Origin: Halioglobus japonicus
GTDB lineage: Bacteria; Pseudomonadota; Gammaproteobacteria; Pseudomonadales; Halieaceae
Reading direction: 5' to 3'
Assembly: GCF_001983995.1 (NCBI RefSeq)
Contig: NZ_CP019450.1
Span: 2,046,001 to 2,110,000 of the forward strand
DNA: 64,000 bases
The notes under the pieces are model-generated. The model had not been told where the DNA came from and did no database searches. It saw only the letters and a list, made by a program, of their open reading frames with translations. The translations under genes and the position numbers were made by a program. Within the stretch, counting starts at the first letter, position 1; each line of letters begins with the position of its first letter. Positions 39,257 to 48,723 of this stretch are shown in pieces.

Positions 39257-39412
39257 TGGAACTCTCGTCGTAATCTGGCTGGAAATACGGGCTGAATCCG
39301 GCGTTTGGTTCACCTCCTGAAGTTTTTTTTTTGGCGAGAGCCCAACACGAGCTGGACAGTGATCCGAATAGCGCCACAGGGCGTAGTGTAGACGTTAGCC
39401 GGAAAAAGAATC

Positions 39413-40582
39413 ATGCTGATAAACTTGTGGTATGTGGCCGAATGGGCCGACAAGGTAAAAGACAAGCCAGTGCGGGCCAAATTACTGGGACAAAATTTTG
39501 TGCTGTTTCGCGACAGCAAAGGGAAAGTCCACTGCCTGAGCGATGTCTGTATTCATCGCGGTGGCGCACTGTCAGGTGGCTGGACCACCGAACGCGACTG
39601 TGTGGCCTGTCCTTATCACGGCTGGGAATTCGACCCGGAGGGCAAAGTACAATTCATCCCCTCCCGGGGTGAGGGCGGTGCGGTGCCTGAGCGTGCGCGG
39701 ATAGATGCATATCCCACGGAAGAGCGCTACGGCATGATCTGGGTGTTCATGGGCGACCTGGACGAGGCTGATCGCTACCCCATCCCACCTTTCCCGGAAT
39801 ATGATGATCGGGATAACTGGCGCCCCATTTATACTGAGTTCACCTGGAATGCCGATGTCAACCGCGTGGTTGAGAACGGCATTGACATCGCCCATACGTC
39901 ATTTGTCCATCCTGGCTTTGGCTATCGGGAAATGGCAGACAAGAACCACATCGTGAAAATCGAGCGTACGGAGTATTCCGGCAGTTCCTCGTGTGTGCTT
40001 TATCCGCCGCCCCTGGAAGGCGGCATGGGCATTAATCGCCTGTTCAGGAAGGACAAGGCCGCCACTCACGTGCACCCGTCGTTCTACCTGCCCGGGCATA
40101 CCGTGCACCTGCACATTGAGGTCAATTCCTGGATGTCGATGATTATCTTCGACTGTAATACGCCCATCGATGAAAACACCACCCGTTCGTTTGTGGTGCA
40201 GGTGCGCAACTTCTTCAAGTGGGGCGTGTTCGACGGCGGCTCGGTAAAACGTACGCTGCGGGTGTTCCAGGAGGATGCCGACATCGTCGAGGCGCTGTCA
40301 CCTCATTACTTGCCTGAGTCGCTCGAGAACGAAGTATCGGTAGAGCAGGACAAATTTACGGGTGCCTGGCGCAAGGTGCGCAAAGTGCACGTAGAGGAGC
40401 ACGGTTGGAAGATCGACAGCAAGGCGATGGCATTGCATGAAGGGGAGAAGATATTCACGATTCCTTCACCGGCACGCCGTCGCAATCCCGAGTTGCGCTG
40501 GGCGCTGGAGACCGTGCCGTTGATTGAGCCCTCTAATCCGTCCTCAGGGCCCGATAATCTCGTCAGTATTAACGAGGGATAG
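39413..40582 (+). CDS. Rieske non-heme iron oxygenase, alpha-subunit type
   Basis: 389-residue oxygenase. The Rieske [2Fe-2S] ligands are C46 and H48 (CIHRGG) and C66 and H69 (CPYHGW). The mononuclear iron site is in ENGIDIAHTSFVHP, with two His after an Asp/Asn. The fold matches terminal oxygenases that hydroxylate or demethylate aromatic or sterol-like substrates. No reductase or ferredoxin partner is adjacent, so electron delivery must come from elsewhere. The substrate is unknown. It sits at the start of an accessory stretch. Confidence 0.85.
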   Translation: MLINLWYVAEWADKVKDKPVRAKLLGQNFVLFRDSKGKVHCLSDVCIHRGGALSGGWTTERDCVACPYHGWEFDPEGKVQFIPSRGEGGAVPERARIDAYPTEERYGMIWVFMGDLDEADRYPIPPFPEYDDRDNWRPIYTEFTWNADVNRVVENGIDIAHTSFVHPGFGYREMADKNHIVKIERTEYSGSSSCVLYPPPLEGGMGINRLFRKDKAATHVHPSFYLPGHTVHLHIEVNSWMSMIIFDCNTPIDENTTRSFVVQVRNFFKWGVFDGGSVKRTLRVFQEDADIVEALSPHYLPESLENEVSVEQDKFTGAWRKVRKVHVEEHGWKIDSKAMALHEGEKIFTIPSPARRRNPELRWALETVPLIEPSNPSSGPDNLVSINEG

Positions 40583-41431
40583 TGCGCGCAGGCTGGCTTC
40601 GCTGGGCACGGCTCCAGCGCCACAGGGCAATGCCCAGCCACAAACGCCACCGCAGATGAACACCAGCGCATACTTACCATCGGGTGCGATTCCGCGGCCC
40701 CGGACCGTGAACCCGGTAAACGGCGAAAATGGTCAGAAAGCCAAACGGGAACATGGATCACTTCTCACCATGAATGGACATATAGGACGCCAGCGCTCCG
40801 TGGATGAGCACGAAGGTTTCCAACAGCCCGGTCCAGAGGCAGTTGCGGTGCGCCCTGGTGAAAAACAAGCTGCCCTGAAGCATTAGCATCAGGACGTAGA
40901 GCGTGCCAGTAGGTGCCATAACTGGTTTTCGATGGGGTGGAACCAGAATGGTAGATAACGGCCCAGACAGTGGTCGGCAAACGCTGCGATTGCGTAGATA
41001 TACGGGCATCGAAATACAGTAGCTAGCAATAACGTTTGGGTACATGGCAGAGTGGTCATACAGAGCTAGGGATAGGTATGGTAGAAATGGGCGATTGGGT
41101 GTCCGTTCCGCGTAAAATTCTCACAAGTGCAGCGGGTTAGTTAGTATGCAGAGCTTAAGCAACAATGATTCCGGACCAAGTAGAATTCACGGCGTCTTTA
41201 TTGGAAGCAGAAGCGGTAACTGCAGTACTGCAGGGTTGTATTAGCTAGTAGCTGCAGGGCAGTGAAGCCGCTGATAACCGCCTGCCACGATTCTGGCCAG
41301 TCGCTAGACTCGTTTCTGCAGTGCGGGCTCAACTTAGATTGCCTCGCCCTCTTCTCTTATCAGTGATACTGCCGAATGAATAGATGCATTGACCGCGTTC
41401 TTTTGATTAGCCTATGAAAACAGGGAATGAC
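40583..41431. other. long stretch without an intact gene; possible decayed membrane-protein gene
   Basis: No convincing complete gene. On the minus strand between about 40590 and 41045 short frames read like pieces of a membrane protein: TLYVLMLMLQGSLFFTR, then FVLIHGALASYMSIHGEK before a stop, then FPFGFLTIFAVYRVHG in another frame. Multiple frame changes and stops suggest a relic. From about 41050 to 41431 nothing is recognisable. Confidence 0.35.
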
Positions 41432-42031
41432 ATGGATCTGAACAGAAAGAGCTTGGGTTTGGGTAACAAGCCGGCACTGGTGCTCGTGGATATGATCGAG
41501 GGCTTTACTAACCCGGAGTGTCCGCTGGGCTGTGACTGCCCCGATGTCGTTGCTGCCAACGCTGAACTGCTGGCTGTATTTCGCGGTGCGAACTTGCCAA
41601 TCTTTTTTACAACGGTGGTGTTTCATAGTGACGACCAGGCACGGGTTTTTCGCGAGCGCGTGCCTGCACTGAATGCACTCACGCCGGACTCGCATTGGGT
41701 CAAGGTGGACCACAGGCTGGTCATGCGAGACGGAGAAGTGCTTGTCGAGAAGCAATGGGCGAGTGCCTTCCGCGGTACTGACATTGATGAGCAATTGCGT
41801 GCGCGCGGTGTCGACTCATTGGTTGTAACCGGTCTCAGCACCAGCGGCTGCGTGCGCGCAACAGCTGTGGACGGTTTGCAGCACGACTACCGTGTTGTAG
41901 TGGCCAAAGAGGCAGTTGGTGATCGAAATATGGAGGCCCACGCGGCAAATTTGTTCGACATGCACGCCAAGTATGCGGACGTGCTGCCGATGAGTGATGT
42001 GCTCTCCGATATTGATAAGAGGACTGAGTGA
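41432..42031 (+). CDS. isochorismatase-fold cysteine hydrolase (N-carbamoylsarcosine amidase-like)
   Basis: 199 residues from ATG 41432, chosen for its AGGGA ribosome binding site over the ATG at 41414. The catalytic triad is suggested by the early Asp (ALVLVDMIEGF), a Lys (VEKQWASAFRGTD) and Cys (TGLSTSGCVRATA). The family hydrolyses C-N bonds of amides such as N-carbamoylsarcosine, or vinyl ethers as in isochorismate. The substrate is unknown; the neighbouring oxygenase and LLM enzyme suggest a small-molecule pathway. Confidence 0.82.
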   Translation: MDLNRKSLGLGNKPALVLVDMIEGFTNPECPLGCDCPDVVAANAELLAVFRGANLPIFFTTVVFHSDDQARVFRERVPALNALTPDSHWVKVDHRLVMRDGEVLVEKQWASAFRGTDIDEQLRARGVDSLVVTGLSTSGCVRATAVDGLQHDYRVVVAKEAVGDRNMEAHAANLFDMHAKYADVLPMSDVLSDIDKRTE

Positions 42032-42409
42032 CATGTTCGCATCGATCGTCGTTGCCAACAGGCAAGTGGCTAGGTTTCTACCTAATCTAGTGTTTTGATT
42101 TCGACAGCGTTACCTCGCCACTGCTATGCCTCTTTGGAGCTGAGACAGATATGGGACTGATCTCAGTCAATCAAGAGAATATCAGCCTGAGGCGCTGCTG
42201 GTAGCAGCAAGCGCCCTATAAAGATTGGAGAGCATATGTTGTTATAAATACCGCGTTAATAGGCGCAATCTTATACCTTATGTCGGTTAGTCGGTAGACA
42301 TTGCCTCGCCGGTCCCGCATTTTGGATGCTTAATTCGGCGCGTACGGTGCGCTTTCTTAGTAATATTCGTCTGATAAATATTTGACGCTTGGACGATAAG
42401 GGATTGAAA
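42032..42409. other. intergenic stretch with no recognisable feature
   Basis: 378 bp, less GC-rich than its surroundings, with only short frames on both strands and no obvious hairpin terminator. It probably holds the promoter of the LLM oxidoreductase gene, but no clear -35/-10 pair stands out. Confidence 0.4.
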
Positions 42410-43291
42410 ATGAAGAAACAGAATATAGGCAAGCTCGGTATCTGGAGCTGGATGGACAACAATAATTTCGATGAGTGCCGGGCGTTCGCTCAGCGCGCAG
42501 AGAGTCAAGGCTACGGTGCCATATGGGTCCCAGATGCCGTAGGTAGAGATCCCTTTGTCACTTTGTCGGTTATAGCAGAAGCCACTGAAACGCTCTGCGT
42601 TGCCACCGGCATCGTCAACCTATATGGCCGTGACGCGATGGCGATGAAGGCGTCCCGCAATTCGCTAGACGAGTTGAGCGGCGGCCGTCTGATTCTAGGC
42701 ATCGGAGTTTCGCACGCGGAGATGGTGGGCGGTCTCCGCCAACAGGAATACGGTAAACCCCTGACGACCATGCGCAACTATCTGCAGCGTATGGAGGAGG
42801 CCATGTATATGGGCCCCCAGCCTGAAAAGCAGGGCCTGCTGGTACTGGCAGCGCTGCGCGAAAAAATGCTCGGGCTTTCAGGTAGCAATGCAGATGGCGC
42901 ACACCCGTACTTTGTAACGCCAGAGCACACCGCCCGGGCCCGCAGTATTCTCGGTCCAGATAAGTTTCTCGCGCCCGAGCAGAAAGTGCTGCTAGAAACC
43001 GACGCCACTAAGGCCCGCGAAATCGCCCGCGGCGCCATGGCGATGTATCTCGGTCTGCCGAATTACCGCAATAATTTGCTCACTCTGGGCTTTGAAGAGG
43101 CCGACTTTGACGATGGCGGTAGTGATCGGCTGGTTGACGCGATTGTCGCTTGGGGAGACGAAACTGCCATCATGAAGCGTATTGAATCGCACTGGGAGAA
43201 TGGCGCGGACCACGTGTGTATTCAGGCCCTGCGCAAAGACGGCGTCAATGGTTTTGACCCCGTGGCCATCGACGCCCTGGCGCCGGGCTAA
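42410..43291 (+). CDS. LLM-class F420-dependent oxidoreductase
   Basis: Luciferase-like TIM-barrel protein of 293 residues. GKLGIWSW at the start, QGYGAIWVPDAVGRDP, VATGIVNLYGRD and LILGIGVSH follow the actinobacterial F420-dependent subfamily (TIGR03620-like) rather than FMN-dependent alkanal monooxygenases. Start at ATG 42410 with AAGGGA upstream. Because the same window encodes F420 synthesis and an F420 reductase, F420H2 is the probable cofactor; the substrate is unknown. It is about 36 kb from the cof operon. Confidence 0.8.
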   Translation: MKKQNIGKLGIWSWMDNNNFDECRAFAQRAESQGYGAIWVPDAVGRDPFVTLSVIAEATETLCVATGIVNLYGRDAMAMKASRNSLDELSGGRLILGIGVSHAEMVGGLRQQEYGKPLTTMRNYLQRMEEAMYMGPQPEKQGLLVLAALREKMLGLSGSNADGAHPYFVTPEHTARARSILGPDKFLAPEQKVLLETDATKAREIARGAMAMYLGLPNYRNNLLTLGFEEADFDDGGSDRLVDAIVAWGDETAIMKRIESHWENGADHVCIQALRKDGVNGFDPVAIDALAPG

Positions 43292-43305
43292 GGCTGCCGT
43301 GGCCC

Positions 43306-44193
43306 TCAGAACAGTAAGAGTGTTAATACGCAACTGGAGATGAGGGCCATCCCTATCCATTCCCTTCTCGACAACGTTTCTCCAAACCAGAACCTTCCCA
43401 TTAACAGCGCGAAAAGTAATTCAACCTGACCCAGGGCGCGGACCAGCGCCGCGTCCTGAAGTGTCACAGCGGTATACCAGCCTATGGACCCCATCACACT
43501 GCTAACGCCAATAAACAGGCCCAGCTTCCACTCGCTGGCAAGTCGGCGGAGTTGTTGGCGTTCCTTGATGATGAGATGGACAATGCAAGCTGCGGTCTGG
43601 AGTGACACCGCGTAGACCAGCGTAATGGCGGCGCTCTCTATCGCAGTGCCTGTCAGTGAAGTGCTGGCCGCCCGCAGCCACAGAGAAGTGAGCGCAAACC
43701 CCAGCCCAGCCAGCAAGCCGAGGCTAAGGCTCTGTGGCTCAATTTCCAGCCGGTTGCCGGGAATGGCCAGCACCAGAACACCGGCGCTGCCCACCAGTAC
43801 TGCCAGCCAGCCGGCGCCAGTCAGAGTGGCGGAGAAGAACACAGCTCCCAGCACGGCTGTTAGAATGACCTCCGTCTTGGAAAACACTGTGCCAATGGCA
43901 AAGTTGCGCAGATTTAGCAGACGGATGAGCCAGTAGGTCGCCAATATCTGGGCCATGCCGGCCATGACTGCATAGCCAAGGAACGTGCTATTGGCCAGTG
44001 CCAAGCGGGTCGCCGCTCGTGGCTCAGCTGAGGCGATTGTGAACAGATAGAGCAGGGCGAACGGTAGGCCAAACAGATAGCGTGCGGTCGTGGCGGCCAT
44101 GGGGGTCAGGCTGCCTGCCATACGTTTCTGGCCTGCAGTGCGGACGGTTTGCATTACCGCTGCGAGCAAGGTGAATCCTACCCATACATCCAT
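43306..44193 (-). CDS. EamA/DMT-family transporter
   Basis: 295-residue membrane protein with about ten hydrophobic helices in two repeated halves (the second half starts near LGLLAGLGFALTSLWLRA). This is the drug/metabolite transporter fold, usually exporting small metabolites. The ATG at 44193 has GAGGAA upstream. It converges with the LLM gene, 14 bp away. Confidence 0.85.
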   Translation of the reverse strand: MDVWVGFTLLAAVMQTVRTAGQKRMAGSLTPMAATTARYLFGLPFALLYLFTIASAEPRAATRLALANSTFLGYAVMAGMAQILATYWLIRLLNLRNFAIGTVFSKTEVILTAVLGAVFFSATLTGAGWLAVLVGSAGVLVLAIPGNRLEIEPQSLSLGLLAGLGFALTSLWLRAASTSLTGTAIESAAITLVYAVSLQTAACIVHLIIKERQQLRRLASEWKLGLFIGVSSVMGSIGWYTAVTLQDAALVRALGQVELLFALLMGRFWFGETLSRREWIGMALISSCVLTLLLF

Positions 44194-44380
44194 GTACTGT
44201 TCCTCAGTGAAGAATAGGGTCATCCTGGCCAATTGGTCGCCGCTGTGACAATGAAAAGAAGTTATCTGGCGTATTCCGGTATCGACTGGCAGTGGGGTGC
44301 TGCGCCACCATCATCCGTAGTCGTCCAGAACTCGTATACTTGCGCAGACGAATAACAATGCGAAAATCAGGGAGAGACCC

Positions 44381-44818
44381 ATGAAAAAACTGGCTGCCAC
44401 TTTAGCAATCGCTCTTGCTTTGCCACTGGCCGCAGAAGAAACCGGCATGATTAATCTAGAGCTCAACGGTTTGGCGAACGCTTCTGGCTCACTCTATATC
44501 GGCTTTTACGATTCAAGGGACACCTGGCTCGGTGATGCCACCGTAACGAACCTGGTGCTGGATGTCGAGCAATCACGCGAGGGGGAGTTGGTGAAGGGCA
44601 ACATTGAGCTACCTGTAGGCGAGTACGCATTTTCCCTCTATTTCGACGCCAATGGCAACGGCGAGATGGATACCAACTTTATTGGCATACCCAAGGAACC
44701 TGTGGCCATGTCTAACAACGCCAAGGTGCGCTTCGGGCCGCCCGATTACGAAGACGCCGTATTCATCCTCACCGCAGAGGGCGTTACTCAGAATATTGTG
44801 GTCGTAACCTTAGACTGA
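44381..44818 (+). CDS. DUF2141 domain secreted protein
   Basis: 145 residues with a signal peptide (KKLAATLAIALALPLAA) and a DUF2141 beta-sandwich: GSLYIGFYDSRDTW, then LPVGEYAFSLYFDANGNGEMDTN, where the DxNxNGxxD loop could bind calcium, then FIGIPKEPVAMSNN. Function unknown; exported to the periplasm or surface. The ATG has AGGGAGA upstream. Confidence 0.85.
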   Translation: MKKLAATLAIALALPLAAEETGMINLELNGLANASGSLYIGFYDSRDTWLGDATVTNLVLDVEQSREGELVKGNIELPVGEYAFSLYFDANGNGEMDTNFIGIPKEPVAMSNNAKVRFGPPDYEDAVFILTAEGVTQNIVVVTLD

Positions 44819-44912
44819 TCAGGCGTTAAGTGGGCCTATGCCCACCACGCACGCAGTCACCGGTAATGAACTCGATGGTATGATCTGCGCCTTCTTCTTC
44901 CAATCCTGATAG

Positions 44913-45071
44913 CTCCACTCAGGCACCGCGCGGCGGGCTGGCCCTGGCTGTTTCTTAGCGCTGTGGATTTTCCTGGTAAATGCTGCAACGGGCGCCCAGC
45001 CCTGGGGATTCTTGGTCGGCAACTTCGCTGAACTGGTCTTCGCAGTGTCGCTGCTGGCCACGCAGCGGTAG
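44913..45071 (+). pseudogene. remnant of a small membrane protein C-terminus
   Basis: In one frame, between a stop at 44910 and a TAG at 45069, the sequence encodes FLALWIFLVNAATGAQPWGF and then a second helix ending SLLATQR. No start codon or N-terminal half is present, so it looks like the end of a lost membrane-protein gene. Confidence 0.3.
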
Positions 45072-45147
45072 TTCTTCGCATTGTTGGCTTGATTCTCACT
45101 GCGCCCGCCCCATTAAGTAGTGCAGGCATAAAAAGGGATGCAGACTT

Positions 45148-45606
45148 ATGAGCACAGAATTTCACCTCGCACAGTTTAATATCGCTCGTGCCCTGGGCAC
45201 CATGGACGAGCCGGTGATGCGCGAGTTTGCCGAGAACCTCGAGCGCATTAACGGCCTCGCCGATGCCAACCCGGAATTTGTCTGGCGCCTGCAGAGTGAG
45301 CAGGGCGATGCTACCGACATCCTCGCTTACGAGGATGAGTCTCTGCTGGTGAATATGTCTGTGTGGCAGTCTCTGGATGCATTGCGCGACTATGTTTATG
45401 CCAGTGAACACCTCGATTTCCTGAAGAAAAAGAAGCACTGGTTCGAGAAAGTGGAGGGTCCCAGCCTGGTGCTTTGGTGGATCCCAGCGGGCACTTTGCC
45501 CTCTATACAGGACGGCAAACAAGCCCTGGAACATTTGCGCGTTCACGGCTCCTCGCCGCGTGGTTTTACCTTTGCCAATCCCGAACCGAAACCGACCGCT
45601 GCTTGA
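45148..45606 (+). CDS. DUF3291 domain-containing protein
   Basis: 152-residue soluble protein with a dimeric alpha/beta-barrel-like DUF3291 pattern (HLAQFNIARALG; SVWQSLDALRDYVYASEHLDF; VLWWIPAGTLPSI). Biochemical role unknown; some relatives are annotated as monooxygenase-like. AGGGA lies about 10 bases before the ATG. Confidence 0.85.
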   Translation: MSTEFHLAQFNIARALGTMDEPVMREFAENLERINGLADANPEFVWRLQSEQGDATDILAYEDESLLVNMSVWQSLDALRDYVYASEHLDFLKKKKHWFEKVEGPSLVLWWIPAGTLPSIQDGKQALEHLRVHGSSPRGFTFANPEPKPTAA

Positions 45607-45670
45607 AAGCGTTTCGTCGGTCACAGGTCTGTACTAAGCTTGCGGAGACACCGATAGCAGGGGATCCGTA

Positions 45671-46311
45671 ATGCAGGCACAAGGGAATGAGGGGATTGGA
45701 GGCAGCGTCATTGCTGGTACGGTGCTGCTGTCTATGCCGTCCTCCGCTACCATATCGCGGGTGATGTCCTCTGGGGCGAGTTCTCGATGTTCATTCTGAA
45801 CAAGGGCCTGTGCCTGGCCGCATTTATATTGCTGGCATTCAATTTTGCGTTGGGGCCTGCACGCAACCTGGGCCTGCCCGTGCCGGACAAGTGGCTGGCC
45901 GCGCGCAAGGCCTTCGGCATGACCGGTTTCCTGCTGATACTGATACACGCCTTGATCAGCTTTATGTTGTTTTCCACGGCCTACTACGGCAAATTCTTCA
46001 GCCCCGACGGCACGCTGACGCCGGTGGCGAGCCTGAGTATGCTGGCGGGTGTTCTCGGCTTTGTGGTGCTGTGGGCCTATAACCTGAGTTTCCAGACCAA
46101 GTTGAGCGAGGATGTCGCGTTTATCGCGTTTATTACCTCGCGGCGCTTCCTGATTTACGCGTTGACGCTGGGCGGCTTGCACCTGCTGTTCATGGGCTAT
46201 TCCGGTTGGCTCAGTCCCTCGGGCTGGCACGGCGGCCTGCCGCCGATCAGTCTGGTTGCATTTGTCGTGTTCGTCATTGGATACACACTGAATTTACTGG
46301 GTAGAGAATAG
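45671..46311 (+). CDS. ferric reductase-like transmembrane protein, single-base frameshift
   Basis: The ATG at 45671, after AGGGG, opens a frame with a membrane anchor (GGSVIAGTVLLS). At 45732/45733 one base is missing; restoring it continues into YAVLRYHIAGDVLWGEF and the rest, ending at 46311 (213 residues). Five or six helices follow, with His residues in LLILIHALISF and LGGLHLLFMGY that could ligate heme as in ferric-reductase-like (MsrQ/FRE) domains. Without the correction the readable part starts at ATG 45787. The electron donor is unknown. Confidence 0.72.
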
Positions 46312-46315
46312 GCCA

Positions 46316-46624
46316 ATGCTGGAACTGCGCCCCAACTGCGAATGCTGTGACAGGGACCTGCCGCCGGACTCGACCGAGGCAATGATCTGCACCTATGAAT
46401 GCACATTCTGTCGCCGCTGTGTCGATGAGATACTCGACAACGTGTGTCCCAACTGCGGCGGTGGTTTCAGTGCCAGGCCGATCAGGCCGCAAACCGCAAG
46501 GCGGCCCGGTGTCAGCCTCGAGCATCAGCCTGCCTCGGCCAGGCGGGTGAGTACCCGTCACTCCATCGATGAACTTCGCGAATTCTCCGCCACGGCCAAG
46601 CACATCCCTCCCGAGTCGCGATGA
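46316..46624 (+). CDS. DUF1272 small zinc-binding protein
   Basis: 102 residues. The cysteine pattern CECCDRDLP, CTYECTFCRRC and NVCPNCGG is that of DUF1272 and would bind two zincs. The tail is polar and unstructured. It starts 5 bp after the ferric-reductase-like gene, so it is probably co-transcribed. Confidence 0.85.
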   Translation: MLELRPNCECCDRDLPPDSTEAMICTYECTFCRRCVDEILDNVCPNCGGGFSARPIRPQTARRPGVSLEHQPASARRVSTRHSIDELREFSATAKHIPPESR

Positions 46625-46675
46625 CCTCGCATTGTTCTTCGCGCCTACTTGAAGGGTGATTCGCTCAGTGACTTT

Positions 46676-47686
46676 CTAGCGATCGCCCCGCCGGTCCATC
46701 CTGTAGGTGTTGGGCGTTGTCCCTACGTTCCGTCGAAACGCGCGCCGAAAATTTGCCGCGTCCTGGTAGCCCAGTGCCGCAGCGATGCTCTCAACGCTGT
46801 CGTCGGTGTGCTCCAGGTAGAGTTTGCCCCAGTGGGCGAGCGCCGCTGATTTTAACTGGCGGTAGCTGCTGCCCTCCTGCAGTAGGCGTCGATTGAGGGT
46901 GCGTTGCGATACGTGCAGGCTAGCGGCCACTGCCTCGAGATCGGGAAGTGGCGGTTCCCCGCTGCGTAACTGGGCGCTGATATGGCGTGTGAAGGTGCCG
47001 TCAATGGATTTGCTTTGTTCTGCCAGCAGACGCGACAGGTCCAGTTGCGCCTGCTGCCACATCTCGGCGTGGAAGTAGGGCGAGGGCCTGTCCAGCCAGT
47101 AGCGGGGTAAGTGGACCTGGTTGCGCGCTGCGTCGAAACTCAGCTCACCGTGCAGCGCCGCCTGATAATCCTCGAGATTGTCGGGTGTGGGGTATGCGAA
47201 TTCATAGTGCGCATCGACCAGCGTTTCGCCCACCGTGGTCTCTATATACTGCTGCAGCAGCATTACCGTTGTTTCGGTGTGGAAGTATTCCAGTGTGCCG
47301 GTGTCTTCGCGATAAATGATGCCCAGGGTCACGCCGGTCGGCGAAGTGCTGATATCGAAGTCGATATAGCTGATATGCACTCGCGTAAAACTCTCCAGCA
47401 ATCGCAGGCCCTCGCGCACTGACGGTGCAATGTTCATGGCGGCCCCCAGTGGCCCGAGCACCGAGGTGTGGGCATTGCGGCCCAGCATCAATCCCAGGCG
47501 GTTGTCGGGTGCGAGCGCCTGACCGGTGCGCAGAATATGCAGAAAGTCGTCGAGCGAGATGTCACCGCCCTCAAGCAATGTCTGCCGACTCAGGCCCGTG
47601 CCAATGAAGAGTGGGCTGGGGTCGATGTCGTGCTGCTCGAGGTCCCGCAGGACCAGGCGAGCATAAACGGGACTGATCGTATTCAT
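46676..47686 (-). CDS. AraC-family transcriptional regulator
   Basis: 336 residues from ATG 47686. The N-terminal half (GTGLSRQTLLEGGDISLDDF) is the ArgR/OruR-type ligand-binding domain, and the C-terminal AraC HTH pair includes LEAVAASLHVSQRTLNRRL and SVESIAAALGYQDAANFRRA. Regulators of this type often activate fatty-acid or amino-acid catabolism genes. It is divergent from the desaturase gene 116 bp away, the most likely target. Confidence 0.88.
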   Translation of the reverse strand: MNTISPVYARLVLRDLEQHDIDPSPLFIGTGLSRQTLLEGGDISLDDFLHILRTGQALAPDNRLGLMLGRNAHTSVLGPLGAAMNIAPSVREGLRLLESFTRVHISYIDFDISTSPTGVTLGIIYREDTGTLEYFHTETTVMLLQQYIETTVGETLVDAHYEFAYPTPDNLEDYQAALHGELSFDAARNQVHLPRYWLDRPSPYFHAEMWQQAQLDLSRLLAEQSKSIDGTFTRHISAQLRSGEPPLPDLEAVAASLHVSQRTLNRRLLQEGSSYRQLKSAALAHWGKLYLEHTDDSVESIAAALGYQDAANFRRAFRRNVGTTPNTYRMDRRGDR

Positions 47687-47802
47687 TGTGCAAAACTCGA
47701 TATTTTGGCGGATTATGACACCATAATGGCGATAACTGCACTGCTCAATTTTTATGCGAACAGCCATAGTGACACTTCGTTGAATACGGTCGGAGACGAG
47801 CG

Positions 47803-48717
47803 ATGAGCAAGGCGGACACGCTGGACCAGCAGGCATTGCAAAGTGCCAAGCGCTACATGGGCGAGGTGGCCTGGCCCACGATAATCCTCGGGTTGAGTCT
47901 GGGGGCAGGGTACCTGGCGATTCTGGCCGGCAGCCTGACTGGACAACTGCCACTGTGGGCAGCGGTGCCGCTGATGGCGAGCGTGACATACCTGAGCTAC
48001 ACCGTATTGCATGAGGCTGTTCACGGCTCGATTAGCGGCAGTCACCCCTCACTGCGTTGGATCAATGAGTCTCTGGGGTATATGGCCGCCTGGATTCTCA
48101 TGACGCCGCTTACTGCCCATCGGCATGAGCATCTGGCTCATCATCGCCATACCAACAGCGCCGGGGAGGACCCTGACTTTGACGTCAGCAAGATACGCAA
48201 CGCCCCGGTTGACGCTGCGCTGGCAGCGCTCAATGTTGCCAGGGGACAGTACACCTACTACGTCAGACACCGCTGGTCTCGTGCTCAGGGTAAGCAAAAC
48301 CTGTACTTCTGCCTGGAGATAGCGGCCGCGGTGCTGCCGAGGCTTGGCCTATTGGTCGCCGGCTATTGGCAGGAAGTGGTGTTGCTCATGGGCATTGCCT
48401 GGCTGATTGGGTTGGCCATCGTGTTATACCTGTTCGCTTACCTGGTGCATCGGCCGCACCGCGATGTTGGTCGCTATGTCGACACCTCCACCATTCTGGT
48501 ACCGGGGCGGCTACACAAACTGGTGACCTGGCTGTGGGTGTTCCAGAACTATCATTCGATCCACCATCTATTCTCGCGTGTGCCGTTTTATCACTACGTG
48601 CGCTTGTTCGACGAAATCGAGCCGATCATGCGCGCCAAGGGGGCACCCATTTATCAGCTTACGGTTCGGGGAATGGTGGCGTCCTCACGCGAGCCTGAAG
48701 CCGCTGCCGCCGGATAG
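47803..48717 (+). CDS. membrane fatty acid desaturase/hydroxylase
   Basis: 304-residue membrane di-iron enzyme. Histidine boxes are HEAVH, HLAHHRH and HSIHHLF, between membrane helices. This resembles fatty acid desaturases and CrtR-type hydroxylases; the position of the double bond or hydroxyl is not predictable. The ATG has GGAG upstream. Divergent from the AraC regulator. Confidence 0.86.
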   Translation: MSKADTLDQQALQSAKRYMGEVAWPTIILGLSLGAGYLAILAGSLTGQLPLWAAVPLMASVTYLSYTVLHEAVHGSISGSHPSLRWINESLGYMAAWILMTPLTAHRHEHLAHHRHTNSAGEDPDFDVSKIRNAPVDAALAALNVARGQYTYYVRHRWSRAQGKQNLYFCLEIAAAVLPRLGLLVAGYWQEVVLLMGIAWLIGLAIVLYLFAYLVHRPHRDVGRYVDTSTILVPGRLHKLVTWLWVFQNYHSIHHLFSRVPFYHYVRLFDEIEPIMRAKGAPIYQLTVRGMVASSREPEAAAAG

Positions 48718-48723
48718 GCCAAC

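Noticed and set aside
40524..40886. Plus-strand frame starting inside the Rieske gene (120 residues)
   Set aside because: Out of frame with the oxygenase, compositionally random, no ribosome binding site.
42271..42508. Small minus-strand frames upstream of the LLM gene
   Set aside because: They overlap the LLM start and its ribosome binding site and show no recognisable protein.
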